Below, one piece after another: positions 24,801 through 36,800 of a stretch of 64,000 bases of DNA (its first letter is position 1; each line of letters begins with the position of its first letter). The notes below the pieces were generated by a model. That model had not been told where the DNA came from and made no database searches. It worked only from the letters and a program-made list of their open reading frames with translations. The DNA comes from Epinephelus fuscoguttatus (Eukaryota > Chordata > Actinopteri > Perciformes > Serranidae): contig NC_064755.1 in the NCBI RefSeq assembly GCF_011397635.1, positions 36,245,059 through 36,309,058 on the forward strand, written 5' to 3'. Both the position numbers and the translations under genes were made by a program.

Positions 24801-27800
24801 ACGCTAGGCTATAAACAAACTACACTGTGGTCGCATTACTTAAATGTCCACCACTAAGCTTCTAACTTGCGATATGATTCCACACGCCTATGTCACAGGT
24901 ACAGTGTGTGACCTAAAAGGGAGGTTTGGGTTCAATAACTGCCACTGGGGAATATAACTGACCCAAATTAGCATGCAGACAACAAATAATTTATTGAAGC
25001 ACAAGTGAAAGCAGTTAAAGCAAAACAAGTCCCAAGTCCCTGAGGAAGAATAAAATGTCACACAGTCCCGGTCCCTGCGTTAAGAAGGGTCCATGCAAGG
25101 CCTGGCCCAGAAAAAAAACAGGCCATTCCCAGCTTCACGCTGCAGCCCACGGCGGTCTCTAGTCCCTCAGCTCTGGCACTGCTCTGGTGACCCCGCGCAC
25201 CTGCCCTGCACCACCTCATTAGCTGTCGAGACAGGTAGCAGGAAGCCCAGTGCACCAATCCCAGCTTGCTCACCCACAGTGCATTTCCAGGTCATTTAAA
25301 GAAACTCCACGAAAGCTTAGAGAGCTCCCACCTACATACAGCACCTTGACCAGGACCTATCACACATACATCCTCTCACACACACACCATCACCCCCTGA
25401 CACCTACCTCCTCTATGAAAGCCTTTCCTCTTAGCTTGACCTGATCGAGCCAGAAGTCATGGAACTCTTTGAGTATGAATAGTTTGCAAGAGTGCAAACA
25501 CAATGAGGTTGTAAAGGTGGACTAATGAGTAGATGAGTTTCTGTTTTCAGCGTGACGATGTCTGATGTCCTCTGCAACCTCTGTATTGCTTGTATTAATT
25601 CAAAACCACCACAAAGTCTGTGTGATTTCTTCCTGTGTTGGTGAGGTGGTGGGACCTTTTGCATGGGGACCAAAGTGGTTGATTTGTCACAGAGACAGTC
25701 AAAAAAAAGAAAGAAAGAAAAGCAGCAAATCCTCACTTTAGCACTATCGTGTGTGCTTTCAAGTGTGAGTGAATGTGCATACTTGTGCTATACTTTGCCT
25801 ATGTTAACCCACTGATGGCAGTGTCGGCAGCCGGAATCAGGACAGTTTATTTGGCCTGATTGTGGGGTGTCATTCATACCTAGTCTCAGCTGAGTCAAGC
25901 AACTAACTGTAACCTGACTTATTTCCTCCGGCGAGCCGAGTTTGGGTCGTTGCTGGGCTGGGTCCTTTTATTCTACGTGGGAAATAAAGGCAATGCAAAT
26001 GTTCATGCGTTTCAAAATGCCCTCATTCAACCCAGTCTCACTCTGAAGTCGCTGAAATCCAGACAAAAAAAATCTGTCCTTTAAAGGGAAATTTCGGTTT
26101 ATTTCAACCTGTCTCCTATCGTCCTAAATTTGTTTCAAGTGACTAGTGACATAAAAATAATAGTTAGCATGTTAGCCGTTAGCCTAGATTCAGCCGGGGC
26201 GCATAGTAGCGTCAGACCTGTTAAAACGTAAGTGAACGGGCAACCTTCAAGTGCAAAGTTAGTCCACTAAACAAGCTTTTTTTCCCCACAAAGACTGCCT
26301 CATATCGCTAGGATAAATGTCAGAGAACATATAGAAAACGACATGTAAACGTGTTGTCTTACCTACTGGTGTGGTGCCATGTTTGTTGTTTACCATTTAG
26401 CTCTGCTTTCCAAAGCGCGGCCGAAATATCGCAAGAACAAGCAGCGATCTCATACCGTGCCTAAAATCTGGCGAGAACAAGCAGCAACAGCTGGAAGGCA
26501 GAACCGGACAGTAGCCTGAAAAGTTCATTCATTTATTTTATGAAAGATTTATAGAATAATGGCTGACTTTTTGCCAGACTTTGACTTTGTGGAGGAGGAA
26601 TTTGATTTTGCAGAGTTTGATGGCTGCCCTTATTTATTTGAGCCAGAATACACTGACGAAGAGCTTCGTGAAATTGAAGAACGGAGGAGAGAGAGAGAGA
26701 GAGGCGCAACAGGTAGAGGACGAGAGAGGAGGAATGGCTGCTGCAAGGCTGCGTAGCTCTGGAGATTGGTGGTGTACCTGTGGATGCTGTGCCCCAGTGC
26801 CCACAGAAGAGGAATGCCTCTGTTGCAAAGAATGGGAGCGCTTGCAGTCTTATTTTCAAGGTCTGTGACCGAGGACGAGACACCTCCACCTGGAGTAACG
26901 TTAGTATTCAGCTGGGCTTTATCTGGAGCTCGCGAGATTTCAGGCACGGTATGAGATCGCTGCTTGTTCTCGCGATATTTCAGCCACGCTTTGGAAAGCA
27001 GAGCTAGATGGTAAACAAACATGGCAGCACACCGGTAAGGTAAGACAACACGTTTACATGTCGTTTTCTATATGTTCTCTGACATTTATCCTAACGATAT
27101 CAGGCGGTCTTTGTGGAAAAAACGCTTGTTTAGTGGACTAACTTTGCACTTGAAGTATGCCCGTTCACTTACGTTTTAACAGATCTGACGCTACTATGCG
27201 CCCCGGCTGTATCTAGGCTAATGGCTAACATGCTAACTATTATTTTCATGTCACTAGTCACTTGAAACAAATTTAGGACGATAGGAGACAGGTTGGCATG
27301 ATACGTGGCCGGACGCCGTTAAGGTTTAATGGGCAAGTAGGGTAGGTGGGAGTGGTGGTGGATGGGTCCAACAAACACCAACTTTCACCTGGGAGAGCGG
27401 TGTTTGTGTCCCACAAGATAATGAATCCAGACCCTGTTCTTTTTTCCTAAACGCCACACATGCTTTTGTTGTTCAAGGCAAAAAAGTCAAGTCCCGGAGT
27501 TTTACCATTATAGTGTGTTAATTTTGGAAGAGACTGTATGTAAACGGGAAATTCCCTGTGAAAACAGAAGTGTATTTTGAAAGACGACAATGCATGTAAC
27601 AGGCAGAACTTGACACGGCGTCCCAGAACGACAACATCAAACGCACCCAGGGAACCTTTCAGCCTATGACCAAATGTCGATATGTGACGAGGTCGGAGTG
27701 AAAATGTGTTGGATCATTAGAAATATTAAAGAATGATTTAAGTTCCTCGTTAGAGATTTTCAGTATAACTGCCACCAGACTACTAATGGAGCAGAGATTC

Positions 27801-30800
27801 GGGACTGAGGGGCGAAATAAAATAAAAAAACAGTTTCTCAGATGGTTAATTAGCAGTTAAAGCGTGACGACTGGGCAAAGGACAGAGTATTAAAGTGTCT
27901 CCTGACGTTGAGGGAGAGCAGTGAGGCTGTTGCGTCTGAAGCGCTCTCGCTAAGGGGGCAGCTTTGGCTCACTTGAACTGTGTTGAAGATTTTAGCCCTG
28001 GCTGAATTTTAGACAGAGACAGTGATACGTCCCGCGGGGTGAGAGGCTTGATCCTGCAGCCTGACAAGCCAATCCTTTCCTGTCTGACGGAAGAGCCCAT
28101 TTCATTTAGTTGAGTGGTGAGTCCTCTGGGAGCTGGATGCAGTCAGGGAGGTTGATTTCACGTCCTTTACCTTCACCAGGAGTAGACGTGATTGACTTTT
28201 TGTCAGTCTGAAATGTAACCTGTAACCTGTGTTGAGCTGCAATTTAGGTCACAATGATGATGATATGAAGCATTTTTTATGATGAGATTTGTAACGATCC
28301 TCACCATGAGAAGCAGACAGAGGGGTCTACAGTCTGTGTTTGAAGGATATATCCAGGTTCAAAGGACAAAGATAGTTAGAAGCTAAAGCCGAACTAGATA
28401 TAGCCTTTACTATGCTGTTTCCTACCTCTCTATCCATCTAACCTCAACCCTTTGGTTAAGGAAACCCTAGACGGCACTATTACTCCCACTCATAGTCTCA
28501 AGTACGCACATCAAGGGATTGTAATATGTGAAATAGTGTAGGGGACATGTCCTCTGTGTCCCCCCATAAAGTACACCCCTGCAAACAGTCATGATCTAAA
28601 AACAGGATATATTAAGTTAACCATTATGTCAGAATGTCTAATAATTTTGATTTCACCTTTTCACACAAAGCGGTCACTACAGGGGACCGTTATTTAAAAG
28701 CCATTTTCTCGTATGTTCATGGGTTTCGATGCTATGGTTGCAGGTAAGCGACATACACTGCCACCCACTGGCCAGGTGTTGCAAGTGCAGCACAAATCTC
28801 TGAAAACCAAAATGGCCGATGGAGCACAAGAAATGTTGTGCTTGTCAGGAATTTATCTCCAAACTTACTATAATAGGAGACCCTTACAGGTAAATAAAAT
28901 TTGTAAACATCAGGTAACATCTAAGAAGTAATATAGCTGTTAAAATTTTCAAGTATTTATTTTATGTTGCAAAGAACTTAATCCTCTGTCCGCTAAACTG
29001 GACATCATGCAGCACTGGCTTTATTTCAGCTACAATTATTACCATTACTGGAACCTTGCACTTCATCTGCAGTGACCTTTTGGGCTGTAAATAAATCAAT
29101 TTATGTTATCAGACTGTGACTTGCAATTTTTGTGTCAAAAATTTTTGACAAGATTTTTGTATTTTCGTTTAACAGGGGGAGTTGTGTGAGAGGCTGAGGA
29201 GTCAAGAGGATGGAGCTGAATGAGGGAGGGGTGGTGCAAGAAGGAGGTGTAGAAAGAGAGGGGACAGGCTGAGGAGTCAAAGGCAGTGTTCTACGCTTTT
29301 GCACAGGCATTGAACAGTATTGGAGTATATTACAAAATATGTCAACACTCTAGATTAACAGCTTTAAAAAAATTCTTGACGGAAGAGGTCATAATTCATG
29401 CATCAAAGGGCTGAGTATTTTTATTCTTATCATGCATATTTTGTCCTGGCAGAAATGTGCACATCTTGATAGTTACCTTTTTTCAGATTCTGTGCTTTAA
29501 ACAATTTTATTAAAAGCTTGAATCTAACATGAAGTGACCGTTCGGACAGGAAGAGAACAGGGCTACATTCCTCCATCTGCTACACCTGCCACTTGCCTTC
29601 TGCTCTTTGTGAGACTTTGCCAAAAAAATTCACTAATTCCTGCCTGGCTGTGAGTCATCAGCAGCTCGACTGGTGTGAACGTGGTTGTGTACAGTTTGTG
29701 CTGGCTGATAGGGGACAACACAGACTCACCAGGGCTCCCCTTTCTGAGCATGTTTTGTTGTATTAATGCGTTCAGGCTGGGTGTAATAATAATAATAATG
29801 GGAGCCTTTAGTGGCTCCCTCTTTAATGACGAGGAGTGGTGAAGACCAAAGAAATGCTGACATCAGCTCCTCTCGCCCTAATGGTCAAGCCAGCCTCCCT
29901 CTCTGTTTTCCTGTGCTTTCTCTCGCTCCCTTTCCCCTTCAGCATTTCTTTGTTGTCGCTGTCTTTTCATCCATCACCTGTCTATCACTCCCTCTTTCAT
30001 CCCACTTTCCCCCTCGTCTCTTTTTCTCCCCAGTTATTCGCCATCACTGCTTGTTGCTTTTGTTTTGCCTGTAATAATGTGCATGCCACTCTTCTGACAT
30101 TCTCCCTTTCTCTGCCTACTGTAGCTCAAACACACACACGCCTTCTGAGCTTTTATTGCCTCATTTTCACCGCACACATCGCCATTGTTATCCCCCTCAG
30201 CGATAAGCCCAACAGTGCAGACAGACATATTGTGGATGGAGTGCAGGTCTGTGTGCCGGGCTGCCAGCAGAGAGATACTGCCTGCTTTGGATGCTTTATA
30301 TCTTTGTGTACATATTTGCACAGCGGCAGCAGCAGCAGCGGGGCCTTCTCTAGGTTCTGTAGGTGTTGGATGTATGATTATAGTGCTATTCAGCTGTTTG
30401 ATAAGAGGCTCAATTCAAGGTCGGCCTCACAGGCTGATCCGCAGACCCTGTGCTCTGAATTCTTTTATTGTACAGTGAGTTGTTTTCAAAAAAGAACTCC
30501 TGCTGACCACAGCGCATGTTTTTGTTTTATTCTGTTTCACTGTATTCGTATGAAGCAGATTTATTCCTCAATGTATTTCACACTTCAATAACAACCATGG
30601 GTGTGAAAAGGGGCTATTATTACATCATCTCCTCCTCATTTACTAGTTGCCTGGTAACTTCCAACAGCTAAAAAACCCTTGTTTCAGCACGTGCTTTCTG
30701 ATGGTCTGAAAACAGCATTAGCCACACAGCCGTTGCTGGTCACTGTGCAACCTAATCACCCAAAACTGTTGAAACTTTATGTTTACATTCGGGGGCATGA

Positions 30801-33800
30801 TCCCAACTAAAAAACAATTGTTTTTCATATCACGATCTCCGCTGGAAAAACATGGATGTCTCAGTAAAAAAACAACTGTGATCCATGGCATGATCCCCAC
30901 TGGAAAAACAAGGATGTCTCTGTAGGAAAAAAAAAACACTTTGCATGGCACTATCCCTGCTAGAAAAACAAGGATGTCTCGATTAATAACATCCGCTTTT
31001 CATGGAACGATCCCAGCTGGAGAAACAAGGATGTCTCGGTAAAAAACATCCGCTTTTCATGGAACGATCCCAGCTGGAAAAACAAGGATGTCTCAGTAAA
31101 TAACAACCGCTTTTCATGGCACTATCTCTGCTGCAAAAACAGTGATGGGTCGCTAAAAATCACCTACATTTGGAGGATGAAAAACTGCTGGAAACACAGC
31201 AATTACCCAACAACAACCAGTTTTCTAGTTTGTTAGTCTCCAGTAGTGGTCTGCAGCTTGGCAGGTGTCTCGCCTTGGTATCACACCATCCATCATCCCC
31301 TCCACCTCCTGATGATGACAAAGTCAGCTCATATACTATGTCACTATTGAAATGTATTCATTCTCTCACTTAGATCTAAAGTCGTCATGATGTGCTCTGC
31401 TGGCCATGCCAAACTGCTTCCAAGAAAGTATTCTAAATTGTGACTAGTAAACCGAATCCCTAGGTTTTTAGGAGATAGATTTACAGGATATTTTTTTAAA
31501 GGATGATACCAAGTAAAAACATCCAGTGACAGCAGAGTGGGAGGAATGTGTCTGGACATGTGACTTGGTGTGAAAAGTATCGACTATGATCTTGTGCTCT
31601 CATTGTACTGCATGTTCTCAACAATGCAGGCCCCAAGCGTTTATCAGAAAACTGTAAAAACTGTCTCTCTGCAGAGTCTTCTACATTATGACATTCTTCT
31701 GGTAAACCACACGTTGCATATTTGGTTTGTTGTTGCTCCTTATCGTTGAGCTAAGTTCAGTTTTATGGCTTCACTGTCTGACTCATTTACCCTGATAATT
31801 TTGGTTTTATTCACAAAGATTTTGAGATATTACTTTAGATTAAATGTGATTAGATTCACCTTTATTGTCAAGAAGCAGCAGTACAACAAAATGCACATGG
31901 TATCAAACCAGAAAGTGCAAACAGCAGCAAAGTGCATGTTAGTGTATACATATATGTGTGTGTGGTGATGAAGTTGATGAAGCAATAAATATTAGAAATG
32001 AGTTAGAACAAGAGGAAGAGTCACAGGTGCAGATTAAGTAAAAAAAAAAAAAAGGAGATAGGAAAATAAATATATAGATAATTTAAAAAAACAACAAAAT
32101 TAAATTAAATTGAATAAATCTCTTCCAACCGCCAGCCCCTGTCTCCTTTTTAAAGTCAATTCAATTGATTAAAAGTTAAATAAAATTGCAGGGGTTTCCC
32201 CATTTCAGTCGACCCCAGACCCTGGGGAGGGGGCTGACTGATGGAGGCCACCACCTGCTGCTCCTTTACCTATATAGAACAACCCCCAGACCCAATGGGA
32301 GGGGGTCTGTTGGTGAGGTTGTAGGTGTGTGTGTGCATTCGTCAAATCAAATGGTCCTTTTTTCTTTTTTTCCCCCCAGTACTGTTTCCCCACCTCTATC
32401 TTTTTCTTTCATGTCTCCTCTATAATTTCTGACTCTCTAGGTGGGAGAGTGAGGTCAGGGTAGGGTGATGGCGGTGGTGGTGTGGTGTTGGGGCGGTGTT
32501 AGGCAGGGGCGAAGGAAAGGAAAGGGGAATGGATGTAACTTTGATATGTGTGGTTTGAACAGTGAATAGATATCTGCCTCTGCGATTTCAGGCTGCATTT
32601 TGATACGTCACAGGTGAAGATAATTTAGTTTGTGGTGCTGAACTGTATGTGATGCTTTTGTTTGGGCTATTAAAAAATAAATGAATGTAAGGTCAGGCGA
32701 AAAAAGAGAGGATGGAAAAGGATCCAATCTGTGGACCAGAGGTTTTTGAGCATTTAAGTGAATTAATAATTTAATCATCATTTAATAAATAAAAAGTGTT
32801 TGTTCATTTTGTGCTTGACAGCCTGACTCTGAAGTGAAGTGAGTCAGGGAGAGGATTAACAGATGTTACAGACCACATCTTTTCTTGTAAAGTTAGATTA
32901 TCGTCTGATTCTTGTGATTTATCTTACAATCACTGCGAGCAACAACTTTTGTGCAGATGTTTTTATTACTACTGTGTTTACTGTGCCAAAATCATAAGTG
33001 GCATTCAGCTCACTTAAAACTGAAACAGTTAAATTATCTACAAGGTGAATGTTAATACATCCTAATAATCTCCTGCCTCTCTCAGGTCCAGACGAATGCA
33101 TTCACCGTGATTTTCGATGAACACTTCTCGATCCCCATGGACTCGTCCTTCCTGGAGGAGTACAGCCTGCGTTGTGCCGCTTTCGGTATCGATGCTGACG
33201 AGAGAAACATCAGTGCGGGGATAGCAGATCTCAAGCTGTCGGACCTGGACCTGACCATCAGACCGTTCAACGCCTGGCTCTACCTTCAAGATGTCAATAA
33301 GGTGAGTTACAAAACAGTAATGTGTCATAGTGTATAGTGTGATATGATGCAATGCAAAATGGAAAAAAAAACAATGCCATAATAGATTCTACAGTTTAAG
33401 GCAGAGTGAGGCTAATTTCCAGTATGACATGTACGGCCTTCTACAGTGAAGTATCTTAATACTGTATAAGAAAGCATGGTGGTGTCTGAGAGCCCCTGCT
33501 GGACGTTCAGCAGAACTACATGTCACATTGAATAAATAAGAATCAGAGCTGAGCCACAGTGGGTTCCTTGCTAAATTTAATCTATAACGTATTACAGATT
33601 ATTATCTCACAAAACATCCCAAACTCTCACTGGTGAAAAGAATCCAAACATGAATTAAAGCTGTAGTTGGTAACGCTCACCAAATCTGCATAGTAGTACA
33701 TGACAACGATAATCTGTAAAATCATGTTCCTCTGCCTCCTGCCACTGCTTCAAGTGACATTTGCTGGAGTCCACCACACCTGAAGGAAACAACCAATCAC

Positions 33801-36800
33801 AGCTGAGTAGTCTCTAAAGCAGCTCATGAACTGCGGTTGACTGTCAGACTAGGCAGCGCTGATCAAATTTGAATCGAGATTCTGTCACGGCATTGCTAAT
33901 GTCTCACCTCAGATGTTTTCAGAAACATATTTTAGTGTACTGGTAAGCTGTCTGCGACACCAAGGGTCAACAGGCCCGAGTTTCTGCCCCTACCTGCTGC
34001 CTGGCACACAATCCACCCAGCCCTGATGCCAGTCCCTGCAGGTAGTGGGCCCACAGGGTGGTGGCTCCATGTTATTTATTCGAGCTGAGCCCACAGTCCA
34101 AGGCCCAACCCAGTTTCACTTCGAAGTTGTTGAAATCCGGCTCTATGGCAGTGATTTGCAGCGTCAGACACTGATGAAAAAAGCCATCCTTTAACGTTGG
34201 CATGATACGCAGCCAGTCGCCGTTATAGTTTAATGGCGCTCGGCAGCATCAGGGGCCAACAAGGCAGGACACGAACGAAAGTTAAGGTGGTGAAGGTCCG
34301 AGTAGGGCAGACGAGAGGGGTGGTGGATGGGTCCAACAACCACTGACTTTTACCCGGGAGAGCAGTGTTGGTGTCCTGTAAGATTATGAAGCCAAACCCT
34401 GCTCTTTTTTCCTAAACCCAAACACGTGCATTAGTTGAGTAAGAAAAAAGTCAATTCGCGTTGTTGTACTGACGTAGTGTATTTATTTTGAAAGAGACTG
34501 TATGTAAACAGTAAATTTCCTGGTAAAACAGAAGTTTATTTTGAAAGACAGTAGACAGAACTTGACACAGTGTCTCAGAGCGTCAGCAACCAACGCATCC
34601 AGGGTACCTTTCGTGTCTTATCAGGACACGGAAGGTCCATGACCTAACATCAATATGTGATGAGGTCGGAGTGAGAATCACGAGGACACGTAAACCCCTT
34701 CACCACATTAAGGTAGCGATTCTAGGAGGGGGACATACCTCTCTCACTTATAGCTCAGCTTGTGTTATACCAAATGTTTCTTGAGTGTTTTATTCCTCTT
34801 GATATTTATGAGTTTTTCTTTTTTACTTAATTTAACATTCAGCAATAGAGCATGTACAAGGTACGGGCACCTCCAACTGGTAGGAGGCGCCGGGGCAGAC
34901 CCAGAAAATGCTGGAGGGATTACATACCTCGTCTGGCCTGGGAACACCTTGGGGCTAGAAAGCGTAGCTGGGGAGAGGGATGTCTGGAATACTTTGCTCA
35001 GCCTGCTGCCCCCGTGACCACGATTAGTGAATGAAAATGAATAATGGATGTTTAGCTGTATTATGAAAAGGTTTGCTCCGGCCGGTGGGCGTTGCTTCAT
35101 TTTCATCTTGACTGTTTCCACAGTTGTTGGGTCACAAACTTTATCATTTTACAGCTAAACAGTCATTAAAATATGTTTCTGGAAACATTTGAGGTGAAAA
35201 CAGGCAATACATTAACAGAATATTGACTCGTATTTAATCAGCGACAGTTTGACCGTGATTTACAACCTGTGAGACATGATTGACAGCTGTGTTAGAGACT
35301 CCTCAGCTCTGATTTTTGGATTCTTGCAATTGCTCTTAGCATCACTATGAGGAGAAGGAGGAACATCGTCAGTTTAATTAAATATGACATAAATTTATTT
35401 TTATAAAAGTTACCAGCTGTAGCTTTAAAGTGACCAAGAGCAAATGTGATCGATCATTAGACTCAAGACTCCCTCCTCATCATCCTCTTAAACAAACTGA
35501 CTCTTGTAGTCTCACATTGTTATTACAGCAGTATCAATGGCTGCGGAGCCTGGAGTGTGCCAATGGAATAATTACAAGCTTTTACTGTGTTTAATTATAA
35601 CCAGTCAACACATTTAGCAATTTTGAAAAGCAATTATAAATTGATTCATTAAATTTGAATTGAGCTTATGCACCACTTAAAACAAAACAATAAATATTAA
35701 AGCTCATTACATGAAGCAGTGGTTAATCATATTTCCTTATTCTGTATTTAAATGATGAACTAGCTAATACTAAAATGCAACTGCACTTTTTAAAAGGCTT
35801 TATTTATAGAGATTGTTTCCATTTATCAGACAAGATATTAATATGAGCTTCAATCTCAAGGTAGGAATAATTACAGAAATATAAAGATAACTGTAAGGAA
35901 GAGAAACTATCTATCTGTGTGGCTCATGTCATGTTAAACTTAACGTGTGGTGTAACTCCGCAGGCTGTGGATGCAGTTGGGGAGATCCTGTTGTCTCTCA
36001 GCTATTTGCCGACAGCAGAGCGCCTCACAGTGGTTGTTGCCAAGTGCAAGAACCTGGTGTGGACCAACAGCAAGAACACAGCAGGTCAGGGACGTTTGTT
36101 TGTTCAATGTTGGTGTTTTATATGTTAATGTGTGTGAATGGGAGCTAGCTGCTAGTCTGTTTTTCTTTGCATGACTCTAATATGACTGTTTGTAGAACTA
36201 CCTATAATCTGTGTGCCTCTGTCTGCCTTTGCATCTATCCACATTTTTCATAAACGCTCATATCCAGCGACTGAATACAACACTTACTGACTCAGTAATC
36301 ACACACTCTTAATGTCAACTCCCAGAGGACACATTTATTCATATCCAGACAGGCAGATGGGACTTAAATGACTTGTTCATCACATTAAATGTCCGGATAA
36401 GTGCCACAGTAACATTGTACCGATAAAGGTCACCCGCTGAAATGCTGTCATTATCATCCACAGAGATAATTATGTGCACAAGACTGTGCCTCTAATTGAT
36501 TACTCTTTAATGAGGAGTTTATTACATGCTCTGTGTGCGTGGGTGTGTGTGCATGTTTGTACACGTGTAGCTTGGGTTGTAGAAGCTTAAAAATGCTGCC
36601 ATATTTGCTCATTCTCGTCATCAGATCCGTTTGTCAAAGTGTATCTCCTGCAAGACGGCAGGAAGATCAGCAAGAAGAAGACTTCCACCAAAAGGGACGA
36701 CACAAACCCCATCTTCAATGAAGCCATGATCTTCTCTGTGCCGTCCATCGTCCTGCAGGTGAGACTTCAGACGTGGCAACAAACCAGTCCTGCGTGATGA

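Larger units (their letters stand above)
26035..27705. mobile_element. TIR element interrupted by the P2X7-like element
   Basis: The left end tctcactctgaagtcgctga (26037) is separated from its body, which resumes at about 27292 with ttggcatgatacg and ends gaggtcggagtgaaaat (about 27703). The uninterrupted copy at 34112-34678 reads straight across the site (ctttaacgttggcatgatac), so 26085-27291 is a later insertion. Confidence 0.75.
33655..35428. mobile_element. TTAA-flanked foldback element with nested insertions
   Basis: Left arm 33659-33955 and right arm about 35138-35424 are inverted copies. Examples are agctgtagttggtaac against the complement of gttaccagctgtagct, and cagaaacatattttagtg against its complement near 35165-35185. 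TTAA lies at 33655-33658 and 35425-35428. The centre has been filled by another TIR element and a LINE fragment. Confidence 0.8.

Noticed and set aside
29836..30591. 251-codon open frame on the + strand
   Set aside because: Pyrimidine-rich DNA gives Leu/Ser/Phe-rich translation without domains or homologues I recognise; a second frame is also open.
34852..35034. Host gene with an Arg-rich protein
   Set aside because: GRPRxxWRDYI...LAWExLG is the end of a teleost LINE reading frame; it is truncated and out of frame.
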